Virus record (IMG/VR): IMGVR_UViG_3300042344_000264 | Coordinates: 1-41,498 of that record | Origin: a virus | Strand: one strand, 5' to 3' | Length of the DNA: 41,498 nt | Shown here: in pieces, positions 9,601 through 17,557 of the stretch | Layout of the letters: each line of letters begins with the position of its first letter | How positions within the stretch are numbered: the stretch's first letter is position 1 | Notes under the pieces: generated by a model | What the model was told of the DNA's origin: nothing | What the model saw: only the letters and a program-made list of their open reading frames with translations | Database searches by the model: none | Translations under genes and position numbers: made by a program

Positions 9601-10998
9601 AAGGGCGGAACTGGAGCAACAGATGCCACGACTGCGTTAACAAACCTTGGAGCAGGAACGGTGACATCCGTTTCAGCGGGAACTGGATTAACTGGTGGAA
9701 CCATTACAACCAGCGGTACCATTGCGCTGTCGACAGCAGGGCCTGGAGCAATAACGGCAGGATCAAGTGCGGCTGTACCAGTCATTACGCTTGATGAATA
9801 TGGTCGAGTAAGTGCGCTTACAACAGCGCCCATTTCAGGAGGCGGAGGTGGTGGCACAGGAGAAGGGATGCAGTTTGCGGTTGTGCGTCATAATACGCAG
9901 GTTATTCCGGCCAGCGCTGGAACTGTAAACTTAAGCGCGTGGTCCAGCGGAGCAACAACCATTAATTTTTCTGCAACGCCTGCGTTTACGCTTGTTCCGG
10001 GAATGGTTATTAATGCAACCGGACTTAATACGATCGCAATCAGAACCGTAAACAGTCCGACGCAAGTTGTTTTGGCAAGTGGAGCAACTGCTGCCGGAGG
10101 TGCAGCAAGTAATGTTGCAGTTCAAAACACTACAACAACAACATTTAGAGTAACTGCTGGTGCTCTTCCCACATACGACGGAAGAACGCTTCAAGTTAAT
10201 GATGTTGTTTTTTTAAGCGCACAAGGCTCGGCTGGGGCAACAACGCCAACTGCTCAAAACGGCCCTTGGGTAGTAACAAGCCTTGGAGCAACAGGTGTAT
10301 CTGCTGTATTTACTCGTCCAAGTTGGTTTACAGGAACTATTAGTGGACCAAGATCAATCGGCATTACTGGAGGCACATCCAATTACGGATACACACTTAG
10401 TATTACTGGAAACATTGCAGGAAATACATCCTATCTTGTGGGTGTAGATCCGTTAATTACGACTGTAATTGTAAGCAGAGCTACGCTTGCAGTCCTTAAT
10501 GCGCAGAGCTTTGTTGGAAGACAAACATTTGCAGCAAACACAACAACGGTTAACCCGTTTAGCTTCTCCGCCACCGCCAGCCAAGCGCTATTGTCAAGCA
10601 CTGCAGTAGGTGCTGTCGAGTGGGATACCCAGCAAATGTATGTCACTAGCTTGACTGGCGCTGGGCAAACTCGCAATCCCATTGCGACATCAATGCTGAT
10701 AATAAACAGTCAAGCTGCAAGTTACTCACTTGTGCTTGGCGACGCAGGTAAGATGATCCTTGTAACCAGTTCATCTGCCACAACAATAACCATTCCGCCT
10801 TCAAGCGCTCACAACTTTTCAATAGGCACTCAAATTCTTGTTATGCAATATGGAACTGCTCAGGTAACTATTGCAGCAGCAAGTGGAGTTACTTTAAACT
10901 TCAAAAATGGCTTTACCACATCCGGGCAATACGCTGTAATTTCGCTAATTAAAATTGGCACAGATACTTGGGTTGTTGCAGGAGACGCCACTTTATGA
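6673..10998 (+). CDS. Giant tail fibre protein 2 (1441 residues)
   Basis: The largest gene here. The N-terminus (MPDIKISALPTASIVNDAD) is the attachment-type domain also seen in fibre 1. NGGTGATDAVSALTNLGG-like modules occur near 6889, 8006, 9385 and 9595. ITPASIG and VPVITLDEYGRVSALTT-like modules alternate between them. A domain with QNGPWVVT and TRPSWFTGTI signatures is present twice, about 7430-7790 and 10100-10450. A unique beta-rich insertion lies at about 8260-8760. The C-terminal part resembles a collar or trimer-tip domain. The role is a host-binding fibre. The gene overlaps the glycine-rich protein gene by four bases. By eye, codons at 8160-9560 end more often in G or C than the flanks, suggesting domain-level mosaicism. 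Confidence 0.85.
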   Translation: MPDIKISALPTASIVNDADIVVLNQGGQTKTATKSLIVAGLANTTQVSALITQQIAGITPASIGAVATSDVIAISNGGTGATDAVSALTNLGGITSAQVPAFDTSQLSAYVQKAGGTMEGRLIMAATTDQAKANIGGALAGVAAPASSIAGDVWVSNQSKLTFSPSTGTAVTLAGLSQQNTFNQTQTIGVGGAVSSLVVSNNGTGRAATFAANSTAAAVTITQTGTGAALSVDSKGILFYDNTTQSGATSHLAVDLAAIVNQAGTLNTGVTPNTFTYATFGGVQLDGNAIGVGTTAIFTTQADARQNGPWIVTQANSGSSGFVLTRPTWFSGTIRQGATVSIGTGNTRSGYIYNVGKSTSGFVTVGADNIAVSVLNYNQNALTTAQISGFATTTQLGGYATTSQIVGIATTSQLSGFATTEQLDGYATTTQISTLQPALTSSAPLAISGGGTGATTAVAALTSLGAMSATQAAGGDLSGNLPNPTVAKLQGISVTNVTPLDGQVLQYDTATSSWVAGAVPNGGSGGGGQMFFFNYNTAADAPTTGLPTTPTIVKELGRVSDTTGTSYTSGDLPTTGYDLVVHFVTDVLDPNITAIPAGLFDFNFWASSTGTTSNETIVQLKVFKYDGTTATLIATSDDISIYDPAVSAQYIASVVVPQTTVALNDRLYIQLLAKGTTNNRTITFNFGATKPSHVHTTIPSVGGSGLVKVINGVFQSPASKLLNEDVATNAAISLSKLAMSEVSVLAGDGLTGGGDLSTSRTIALQTTGIAAITAGSSSVVPVITTNIYGQITALTTEAIPAGTSGTVTSITAGTGLTGGTITSDGIIALETAGPGVLTNVGSSAAVPVISVDAYGRISALETASLSGLGTVTSIAMTSQVSGLSFTPTSAITSNGTFNLTGTLDVSNGGTGATDAPSALNNLGGITSAALNGYAVTSQLAAFQNSAQVQSLASAQIAAITPASIGAVATSDIIGISKGGTGATDATTALTNLGAGTVTSVSAGTGLTGGTITTSGTIALSTAGPGAITAGSSAAVPVITLDEYGRVSALTTAPISGGGGGGTGEGMQFAVVRHNTQVIPASAGTVNLSAWSSGATTINFSATPAFTLVPGMVINATGLNTIAIRTVNSPTQVVLASGATAAGGAASNVAVQNTTTTTFRVTAGALPTYDGRTLQVNDVVFLSAQGSAGATTPTAQNGPWVVTSLGATGVSAVFTRPSWFTGTISGPRSIGITGGTSNYGYTLSITGNIAGNTSYLVGVDPLITTVIVSRATLAVLNAQSFVGRQTFAANTTTVNPFSFSATASQALLSSTAVGAVEWDTQQMYVTSLTGAGQTRNPIATSMLIINSQAASYSLVLGDAGKMILVTSSSATTITIPPSSAHNFSIGTQILVMQYGTAQVTIAAASGVTLNFKNGFTTSGQYAVISLIKIGTDTWVVAGDATL

Positions 10999-11840
10999 TT
11001 GCACTTTTAGGTTCACTAAAGCCAATTTCTATACCTCCGCCTCCGGTATCTCCGTTTAATTTAGATTATCTTGTTGTTGCAGGCGGAGGTGGGGGAGGAG
11101 GCGCGTTTCCAGGAAATAATTTTGCAAGTGGCGGTGGTGGCGCAGGTGGATATTTATCTGCGACTGCAACATTAAGCAACTTATTAACTTTTAGTGTAAT
11201 TGTAGGAGCTGGAGGGACAACGGCAACTCTTGCTCAAACTAATGGATTTAGTGGATCAAATAGTATTTTTAAATCTTCTCTTTTATCTGTAACTTCAACT
11301 GGTGGAGGTGGGGGAGGATTAAATGGAGGATCTGGTGGCGGAAATTATGCCGATAATGCAGCAGGCACTGGCGTTTCTGGGCAGGGGTTTAATGGAGCAA
11401 ATGGGCCTGGACCGGGTGAATGTGGTGCAGGTGGGGGTGCTGGAGAGGCTGGTGGATCTGGCGCAACAACAGCAAAGGGTGGCGACGGGTTAACTTGGCT
11501 TGATGGGATAACAAGAGCAGGCGGGGGAGGAGGAAGCAGATACGCTCTTTCAGTAGGTGGAGCACTTAGTGGACCCGGTGGAGCTGGTGGCGGAGGAAGA
11601 GGTGCAAATTCGGATGTTGTTCCAGCGGTTACTTCTATTGCAGGAACAGTAAATACAGGATCTGGCGGAGGTGTTGGATGGCCAGTTGGGGGTTATGAAA
11701 ATGGAGCAGCGGGTGGCTCTGGCATTGTAAAAGTCCGCTATGTTGGAACTCCACGCGCAACTGGCGGCACGATTACTCAAAGTGGCGGATTTACATATCA
11801 CGAGTTTACATCTTCTGGCAGATTGATATTTACTTCTTAA
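10995..11840 (+). CDS. Glycine-rich tail tip / receptor-binding protein A
   Basis: 281 residues from ATG 10995, which overlaps the fibre stop as ATGA. A longer in-frame start upstream would overlap the fibre gene and is not favoured. After a short N-terminus, LDYLVVAGGGGGGG opens a long region of GGGGAGG-type runs, as in glycine-rich phage adhesins of the T4 gp38-like type that fold as polyglycine II bundles. The C-terminus FTYHEFTSSGRLIFTS is the usual strand motif that closes this domain. In that family the protein sits at the fibre tip and determines host range. The direct coupling to the giant fibre supports this. The gene at 16658 is a clear relative. Confidence 0.75.
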   Translation: MIALLGSLKPISIPPPPVSPFNLDYLVVAGGGGGGGAFPGNNFASGGGGAGGYLSATATLSNLLTFSVIVGAGGTTATLAQTNGFSGSNSIFKSSLLSVTSTGGGGGGLNGGSGGGNYADNAAGTGVSGQGFNGANGPGPGECGAGGGAGEAGGSGATTAKGGDGLTWLDGITRAGGGGGSRYALSVGGALSGPGGAGGGGRGANSDVVPAVTSIAGTVNTGSGGGVGWPVGGYENGAAGGSGIVKVRYVGTPRATGGTITQSGGFTYHEFTSSGRLIFTS

Positions 11841-11843
11841 CCT

Positions 11844-12182
11844 ATGGCACACTTTGCTGAAATAATTGACGGCGTAGTGCAGCGAGTTATCGTTGCTGAA
11901 CAAGACTTCATTGACTCTGGCGTTTTGTCTGGAACATGGGTGCAGACAAGCTACAACACTCACGCTGGACAACATCCAGAAGGCCGACCATTGCGTAAGA
12001 ACTACGCTGGCGCTGGCTGTGTCTACGACAGTGTTCGTGACGCCTTCTATGCGCCACAGCCGTATCCGTCTTGGGTGCTAGACGAAGACACTTGTTTGTG
12101 GCAAGCTCCAGTTGCGTATCCAGCAGACAACGGACAGTATAGCTGGAATGAAGAGTCCTTGTCTTGGGTTGCGATGTCTTAA
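11844..12182 (+). CDS. Conserved small structural protein (NYAG..YD..RDAF type)
   Basis: 112 residues. The pattern IDGVVQRVIVAEQDFID, WVQTSYNT, RKNYAGAGCVYDSVRDAFY and PYPSWVLDEDTCLWQAPV belongs to a small protein seen widely in marine and freshwater phages, usually near fibre genes and often detected in virions. No enzyme motif is visible. It probably is a minor fibre or baseplate-associated protein. It follows the glycine-rich gene after three bases and precedes the lysis cassette. Confidence 0.68.
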   Translation: MAHFAEIIDGVVQRVIVAEQDFIDSGVLSGTWVQTSYNTHAGQHPEGRPLRKNYAGAGCVYDSVRDAFYAPQPYPSWVLDEDTCLWQAPVAYPADNGQYSWNEESLSWVAMS

Positions 12183-12186
12183 TCTT

Positions 12187-12366
12187 ATGGACCATGTAAT
12201 GGAGACGGTTATTTCAAAGGTTATGGAACAAGGATTTTCCGTCTTTGTTTTGGCAATTGCACTCTGGTATTTACACATCAAATTGACTAAAGTAGAAAAC
12301 AAAATCACAGAGTGCGAGCAGGATAGACTTAAGCTTTGGGAAAAGATTGCTCAAATCCACAACTAA
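12187..12366 (+). CDS. Holin-like small membrane protein 1
   Basis: 59 residues from ATG 12187; longer in-frame starts overlap the gene upstream. One membrane helix (about residues 17-34, FSVFVLAIALWYLHIKL) is followed by a charged coiled coil (TKVENKITECEQDRLKLWEKI). This topology resembles BhlA/UviB-type holins and also some small inner-membrane spanins. It stands at the head of a lysis cassette with another small membrane protein and an endolysin, which supports a role in permeabilising the inner membrane at the end of infection. Family membership is inferred from topology only. Confidence 0.62.
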   Translation: MDHVMETVISKVMEQGFSVFVLAIALWYLHIKLTKVENKITECEQDRLKLWEKIAQIHN

Positions 12367-12367
12367 T

Positions 12368-12523
12368 ATGAAAGAGTACCTAAAACAACCATCAACATGG
12401 CTCGGGCTTCTTAAGTGGGTTCTGGCCGGATTTGGAGTAAAGACTGGCCACGTTGACGCTGTAGGCGCTGCTGCGTTGACCATCATTGGCACATACGACA
12501 TTATCCGCAACGAGAAGCGATGA
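12368..12523 (+). CDS. Holin-like small membrane protein 2
   Basis: 51 residues, MKEYLKQPSTWLGLLKWVLA onward. There are two short hydrophobic segments: about 11-23 (WLGLLKWVLAGFG) and 32-44 (VGAAALTIIGTYD). The charged end is NEKR. The PSTW-L-GLL beginning is common in small phage holins. The gene starts one base after the previous stop and its TGA overlaps the endolysin start (ATGA at 12520), so the cassette is translationally coupled. It may be the holin with the preceding protein as antiholin or spanin, or the reverse. Confidence 0.66.
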   Translation: MKEYLKQPSTWLGLLKWVLAGFGVKTGHVDAVGAAALTIIGTYDIIRNEKR

Positions 12524-12996
12524 TCGACGAACGGTCAGCTAAACACTTGGACTCGCTACTCCCTGAAGTACAAGACGCATTTGCTGACTTTTTGATCGAG
12601 GCCAAGGAGCTGGTTGCCAAAGAAGGACTAGACTACAAGATCATTTGCGGCACTCGCACTTGGGAGCAGCAAGAGGCGCTGTACGCCAAAGGACGCACTG
12701 CTCCGGGGCCAAAGGTGACCAACGCCAAACCCGGCTCAAGTATGCACAACTTTGGTATAGCCATCGATTGTGGCGTCTTTAAGGGTAAGGTGTACATGGA
12801 TGATAGCACGCCGGCGGACAAGAAGATTGCTGACATGATGCACAAGCAAGCCTCGACACTAGCCGCAAAGCACAAGCTACGCTGGGGTGGCAACTTTAAA
12901 TCCATTTACGATGCGCCTCATTTTGAGTACAATACTCCTTACACTCTTGCTGATCTGTGTGTTCGCAGGGAAAAAGGACAATCTTTAATCGCCTAA
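12520..12996 (+). CDS. Endolysin, M15-family peptidase (L-alanyl-D-glutamate endopeptidase-like)
   Basis: 158 residues. The zinc-binding and catalytic pattern of VanY/Ply500-type M15 peptidases is visible: TRTWEQQEALYAKGR (about 45-59), SSMHNFGIAID (73-83, with His76 and Asp83), and WGGNFKSIYDAPHFEY (122-137, with His134). These enzymes cleave peptide cross-bridges or stem peptides in peptidoglycan. There is no signal peptide, so release would depend on the holin-like proteins directly upstream, one of which overlaps it by four bases. Length is normal for a single-domain M15 endolysin. No separate cell wall-binding domain is seen. Confidence 0.9.
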   Translation: MIDERSAKHLDSLLPEVQDAFADFLIEAKELVAKEGLDYKIICGTRTWEQQEALYAKGRTAPGPKVTNAKPGSSMHNFGIAIDCGVFKGKVYMDDSTPADKKIADMMHKQASTLAAKHKLRWGGNFKSIYDAPHFEYNTPYTLADLCVRREKGQSLIA

Positions 12997-13000
12997 CTAT

Positions 13001-13267
13001 ATGCCCAAGACCGACGCTAAAACACTATTGATGATCCTTGGAAGCCCGATGGGCAGCAAGAAGGGGAAGTCCTGCCCTGAATGTGAATCTCCACTTGAGT
13101 CCGACGGCTGCTGCTCTGAGTGCGGGTACGGCGAAGAAGAGGACGACATGGGCGAAATGGAAGACACGGGCGAAGATGAGGGTGAAGACATGCACAATGA
13201 GCGCATGATTGAGTTGCGCGATGATCTTCAGCGGGTTGTAGACAAGCTCAGTAAGCTTATTTCTTAA
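13001..13267 (+). CDS. Zinc-ribbon acidic small protein
   Basis: 88 residues. Four cysteines in CPEC (about 25-28) and CSECG (about 38-42) form a probable zinc ribbon. An acidic stretch of Glu, Asp and Met follows, then a C-terminal helix (ELRDDLQRVVDKLSKLI). The stop overlaps the start of the 635-residue tail protein (A shared at 13267). Similar small CxxC proteins occur in many phages without known function. The link to the tail gene suggests a late role. Confidence 0.65.
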   Translation: MPKTDAKTLLMILGSPMGSKKGKSCPECESPLESDGCCSECGYGEEEDDMGEMEDTGEDEGEDMHNERMIELRDDLQRVVDKLSKLIS

Positions 13268-15174
13268 TGCCTTCACAGCAGCAAGCTGAATCGGACAATA
13301 GCTACACTGGATTTGCCAGTAGGCTTGACCCTGCAAACTTGCCGCCCGGCATTCTTCAGGCTGCTCAGAACGTAAGGCTACAGCGAGGTATTGCACAGCC
13401 AAGAAAGGGCTGTCAGCGGCTTACAGACACCACTCTTAACAGCCTGACAATGGTTGGGTCTGGGGTGTGGATAGACTCACTTGGCCGCGACAACATAGTG
13501 CTGGTCTTTTCCGGCAGCATGTACCTGTATCGGCCTGAACAGATCGGCTATCCAGAGGCAACTCTTGGCCCGTACACTTATCCCACAGGGCGATTTGTGT
13601 CTGCCAGCATCATTGTGGAGCCTATACAGGCGCTGGACAAAATTATCATCTTTAGAGGTCAGTACGACGACGCGGAGTACAATGCCACTATTTCAAATGC
13701 CTCCATTTCCAACGGAGCAACTGGCACAATCACTGTCACAACTTCCGTGGCACATGGGTATACCACTGGGGATGAGGTTACCGTAAGATCAACTACTTTT
13801 AGAACTCAGTCAGCACTGGATGGCAACTACGTCATTACGGTAACCGGGGCAAATACGTTTACTTACCAGTTCACAAACACAACTGGGGTTTCATTTGATG
13901 CCAATACAGGTCTTACTGGGTTCACGACCGTTAGGGGCAAGCCTCCGCTAATTTGGGACTCCGCAACAACACAATTTATTGCGGCAGATCAAAGATACGT
14001 CAATCCAAGCAGCGGGACGGCATTGACCTACATTACAAATTCGCTTACGCCTGCTGAGTTTGGGTTTTACTACCAGAATAGAGTCGTCTCAAAGTACACA
14101 AACCATCAATTGGTTGTAAGTGATATTATTTCATTTCAAACTGATGTAAGGTTTAACGCATTTACCGTAAATCAAGGTGGCAATGATATTATTGTTGGAT
14201 GCTTGCCGTGGATTGAAAATAAGTTTTTGGTGTTCATGCGAAACTCCATATACATGGCGTTTCTTGATCCAAGATTTGATATTACAGCCGCAGACGCAAG
14301 TGAAATAACGGTAATCACCACAGAGCTTGGCTGCTTAGCTAGAAGGACAATCGTAAACGCCGGACAGTACGTCATGTTCCTTTCTAGTAAGGGAATTTAC
14401 CTGCTTACTCCGCAATTGGACCTTAAGGTTATCGGGAACACAATGCCGCTGTCTGAGGCAATTTCTGACTTTTTTGAAGGTCTAGATTATTCAATTGTCA
14501 GCAACTCAGTTGCAACATACTACGACAATAGATTTTTTATAGCACTTTCAATTAATGATCTTGCTAATCCAACAGCAAGAAACAATAGAATTGTAATTTA
14601 CAACAATTTAAACAAAAACTGGGAAAGCATAGATGTTTATCCAGCAGGCCTTAATGTAGACAATCTTGTTGTTGCTTCGTATAAGTTTCAAAAAAGGCTA
14701 TTTATCCTCACCAACTTTACTGGCGCATTGCAGTTTGGGGGAGTCTTTTTAACTGAAGAGCTTGAGGATGGAGACTTCTACACCAACGCTGCCGCAGGCG
14801 TGACGCTGCCATTTGCATTGCCAGTAGACTTGAACGTCGGCAGTCAGCTTATACCGATTGTTTCGTTTGTGCGTACTCGTGAGTTTACGATGGAGTCGCT
14901 GTCTGAAAAACGATTCAGCCGTGGAGAGTTTCAGTTCAACAATGTGCAGCAAGATGCAGTTGCTATCACTGCTAGCGCGCATGATCCAGACGCTACTCAA
15001 GAAATCCTTGGGTATCAGTTTTCCGGCAACTCAGACGGCACATTGCGGCCTCGTGTTGCAATGCGTGGATCGGGGATTGACTTTACGATACAATTTTCTT
15101 CTGGAAGACCTGCGTTAAAAGGTGTAACAATTTATGGTATTGGCGCAAATCGGCCAATGGTTAGTCAGGAGTAA
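13267..15174 (+). CDS. Tail nozzle / tail tubular-like protein
   Basis: 635 residues. The N-terminal signature (SRLDPANLPPGILQAAQNVRL, then GIAQPRKGCQRL) is characteristic of large beta-rich podovirus tail proteins of the nozzle or P22 gp10-like type. Most of the rest is beta-strand repeats, as in a beta-propeller, and a fibronectin-like insert rich in Thr and Gly lies at about residues 135-220. In such phages a hexamer extends the portal-adaptor tube to the outside. The position between lysis cassette and second fibre module is unusual but still within the tail block. There is no catalytic motif. Confidence 0.7.
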   Translation: MPSQQQAESDNSYTGFASRLDPANLPPGILQAAQNVRLQRGIAQPRKGCQRLTDTTLNSLTMVGSGVWIDSLGRDNIVLVFSGSMYLYRPEQIGYPEATLGPYTYPTGRFVSASIIVEPIQALDKIIIFRGQYDDAEYNATISNASISNGATGTITVTTSVAHGYTTGDEVTVRSTTFRTQSALDGNYVITVTGANTFTYQFTNTTGVSFDANTGLTGFTTVRGKPPLIWDSATTQFIAADQRYVNPSSGTALTYITNSLTPAEFGFYYQNRVVSKYTNHQLVVSDIISFQTDVRFNAFTVNQGGNDIIVGCLPWIENKFLVFMRNSIYMAFLDPRFDITAADASEITVITTELGCLARRTIVNAGQYVMFLSSKGIYLLTPQLDLKVIGNTMPLSEAISDFFEGLDYSIVSNSVATYYDNRFFIALSINDLANPTARNNRIVIYNNLNKNWESIDVYPAGLNVDNLVVASYKFQKRLFILTNFTGALQFGGVFLTEELEDGDFYTNAAAGVTLPFALPVDLNVGSQLIPIVSFVRTREFTMESLSEKRFSRGEFQFNNVQQDAVAITASAHDPDATQEILGYQFSGNSDGTLRPRVAMRGSGIDFTIQFSSGRPALKGVTIYGIGANRPMVSQE

Positions 15175-15176
15175 TT

Positions 15177-16655
15177 ATGGCTCAGATCAACAAAGGCACA
15201 GTTTATTCAACGACAAATTCGACGGTTTCTGTAACGAACCTTAACGCACATGTGGACAACGCCACATTGCTGCCGGGTTCCATATCAGATCAAGTTGACC
15301 TTGGCGCAAATGTTGATCCTAGTTCTCTTCAGATTTCCGTTTTGTCTGGTGCGCTTCTTAGGAAGGCAACCGTCCTGCAAGCACTTGGAGGAATTAGCCC
15401 TTCAAGTTTGGCCGTAAAGGCAAACAACTTATCTGACCTTGCAAACGCAACTACAGCTAGAGTAAATCTTGGGCTTAGTAACGTAGAAAACAAGTCGTCT
15501 GCAACTATCCGATCCGAGATAACCAGCGCCAACCTTACGTCGCTGTCTGCCGCAAACGTAACAGCAGCTCTTGGATATACACCAGCAGCGGGAGGAGGAA
15601 CTGTAAGCGCGGCAAACGTACTGCCAGGATTAACGTCTGCGCAGATTACTGGCTTGTCCGCTTCCCAGATTGCACCCGGCATTACCTCTGCGCAAGTCTC
15701 TAGCATTGCATCTGCTGCTCTTCCAGCTTCTGGGGCTTCTGGTGGCGTTTATGGCAGCAATGTAAACATACCACAAATTACAGTAGACGCTCTTGGACGG
15801 ATCACTTCTGTAACTAATGTGGGTATTTCTGGAGCCGCAGGCGGCACAGTTACTTCAGTTGGAGTGGCATCAACCACGCTTGCTGTCACAAATAGCCCGG
15901 TTACGTCCAACGGTCAAATAGGCGTGAATTTGCAGGCCTCTGGCGTAACTGCCGGGACTTACGGAACCGCAGCTTCAGTGCCTGTAGTGGCAGTAAATGG
16001 GAATGGAGTTATTACTGGCGCAAGTAGCCAACCTGTTTTGATCGGTGCAAATCAAATACTATCAGGCATTACATCCGCTCAAGTTGTTGGCTTGTCTGCT
16101 AATCAAATTAGCTCTGGAATTACAGCGGGTCAAATTACTGGAATTGCTGCTGGGCAAGTTGGAGTTGGAATTACAAATAGTCAAATTTCTACTTTAAGCG
16201 TAACCAAACTTAGCGACCTTGCCGCTAACGTATCTCCATTTTTGCAGACACCATCTAGTGCAAACCTTCGATCTGCGCTTACCGACAAGACAGGAACCGG
16301 GTTAGCGGTGTTTCAGGGGGATCCTACAATTAATGGATACACTGAAGGGGTGCAAACAATAGCTGCTGCCGGGTCAGCGCAGACGCTAGACATCAGTAGC
16401 TCAACGGTAATTGTTGCAACACTAACTCCGTCTACAAATTGCACCTTTACAATGCCAGCCGCAACTGCTGGAAAGTCGTTTACTGTTTACGTTAAGCAAC
16501 CTGCTGCCGCAGTAGCGCAAGCTACATTTACAGGAGTTTCTTTTCCCGGCGGAGTAACCCCAGTTTTGACTGCAACCGTAAATAGAACTGATATATTCTC
16601 TTTTGTATCTGATGGAACAAAGTGGTACGGGAACGTGTCTAAAAATTACATTTAG
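15177..16655 (+). CDS. Tail fibre protein 3 (repetitive)
   Basis: 492 residues. After an N-terminal attachment region, LSDLANATTARVNLGLSNVENKS is the well-known fibre motif of many phages. Residues about 150-180 and 285-345 carry repeats of ITSAQVTGLSANQISSGI type. VYGSNVNIPQITVDALGRITSV and TYGTAASVPVVAVNGNGVI modules match those in fibre 1. A C-terminal beta domain (about 390-492) ends the protein. It starts two bases after the nozzle gene and is followed by a second glycine-rich gene, repeating the fibre-plus-glycine-rich order seen at 6673-11840. It is a probable second host-binding fibre. Confidence 0.8.
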   Translation: MAQINKGTVYSTTNSTVSVTNLNAHVDNATLLPGSISDQVDLGANVDPSSLQISVLSGALLRKATVLQALGGISPSSLAVKANNLSDLANATTARVNLGLSNVENKSSATIRSEITSANLTSLSAANVTAALGYTPAAGGGTVSAANVLPGLTSAQITGLSASQIAPGITSAQVSSIASAALPASGASGGVYGSNVNIPQITVDALGRITSVTNVGISGAAGGTVTSVGVASTTLAVTNSPVTSNGQIGVNLQASGVTAGTYGTAASVPVVAVNGNGVITGASSQPVLIGANQILSGITSAQVVGLSANQISSGITAGQITGIAAGQVGVGITNSQISTLSVTKLSDLAANVSPFLQTPSSANLRSALTDKTGTGLAVFQGDPTINGYTEGVQTIAAAGSAQTLDISSSTVIVATLTPSTNCTFTMPAATAGKSFTVYVKQPAAAVAQATFTGVSFPGGVTPVLTATVNRTDIFSFVSDGTKWYGNVSKNYI

Positions 16656-16657
16656 TA

Positions 16658-17539
16658 ATGTTTTCAAAAGCTTTAAACTTTCTTTCTTCATCTTCTTCCT
16701 TAAGCGCGGCTACTAACATTTTACTTGTAGCAGGAGGAGGGGGAGGCGGAGCGCGTCTTGGCGGGGGAGGCGGAGGTGGGGGAGGGTTTGTCTCACAGTC
16801 TGGAGTTCAATTTGACGTTGGGTTTTCGTATCCTGTGATCGTTGGAAGCGGTGGTGCCGCATCTGGCGGTTTAGGCAATAGTGGAACAAGTTCTGAGGTT
16901 AATGGGTATTCATCCGCTGGAGGAGGTGGCGGGGCTATTGGCCAATTTGACGCTTCAGGCGCAAATGGGCTAAATGGTGGATGTGGTGGAGGTGGAGCCA
17001 CTGAATCTACCATTGTTGGAAATGGAGGTTTTGGAAACACTCCATTCTTAGTTTCAATTCAAGGATACAATGGCGGCACTGGAGCGGTTTTATCTACTAA
17101 CTATTTTGGCGGCGGTGGAGGAGGAGCAGGGGCTATTGGAGGAAATGCTACAACTACCGTAGCTGGAACTGGAGGAGCAGGCCGTTCTATTTCAGTTGCA
17201 GGTGGAGCTGCTGTGATTTATGGCGGAGGAGGAGGTGGCGGAAGAACCACAGCCGGGGGTGGGCGTGCCGCTGGCGGAACAGGCGGAGGTGGTGGCGGAG
17301 GATATGCTGGTCCGGGAGGCACTGGAGATGGAGTAAACGGAACCGTAAATCTTGGCGGGGGAGGCGGAGGTGGGGGATATTTATCTACTGGTGGAAGTGG
17401 CGGCTCAGGTATAATAAAAATTTGGTACACATCTCCATCTAGGGCTACAATCACTGGCACTGGCAACACAACAGCAGCAGTTGGCGGATTTACGGTGCAC
17501 ACATTTATCACTTCAGGAACCATTACGTTTTCTGCTTAG
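16658..17539 (+). CDS. Glycine-rich tail tip / receptor-binding protein B
   Basis: 293 residues. A short N-terminus leads to ILLVAGGGGGGARLGGGGGG and many more polyglycine runs. The protein ends VGGFTVHTFITSGTITFSA, the same closing motif as the 10995 gene product. Several inner phrases (SYPVIVGSGG, GGSGIIKIWY) also have counterparts in that protein (FSVIVGAGG, GGSGIVKVRY), so the two are paralogues. The expected fold is a polyglycine II bundle with exposed variable loops, as in gp38-type adhesins. It lies two bases after fibre 3, with no Shine-Dalgarno. Confidence 0.75.
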   Translation: MFSKALNFLSSSSSLSAATNILLVAGGGGGGARLGGGGGGGGGFVSQSGVQFDVGFSYPVIVGSGGAASGGLGNSGTSSEVNGYSSAGGGGGAIGQFDASGANGLNGGCGGGGATESTIVGNGGFGNTPFLVSIQGYNGGTGAVLSTNYFGGGGGGAGAIGGNATTTVAGTGGAGRSISVAGGAAVIYGGGGGGGRTTAGGGRAAGGTGGGGGGGYAGPGGTGDGVNGTVNLGGGGGGGGYLSTGGSGGSGIIKIWYTSPSRATITGTGNTTAAVGGFTVHTFITSGTITFSA

Positions 17540-17557
17540 CTTTAATTAATATATTGT

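Noticed and set aside
16730-17400. Tandem DNA repeat or G-quadruplex array
   Set aside because: The G-rich pattern is explained by glycine codons (GGN) in the glycine-rich tip protein.
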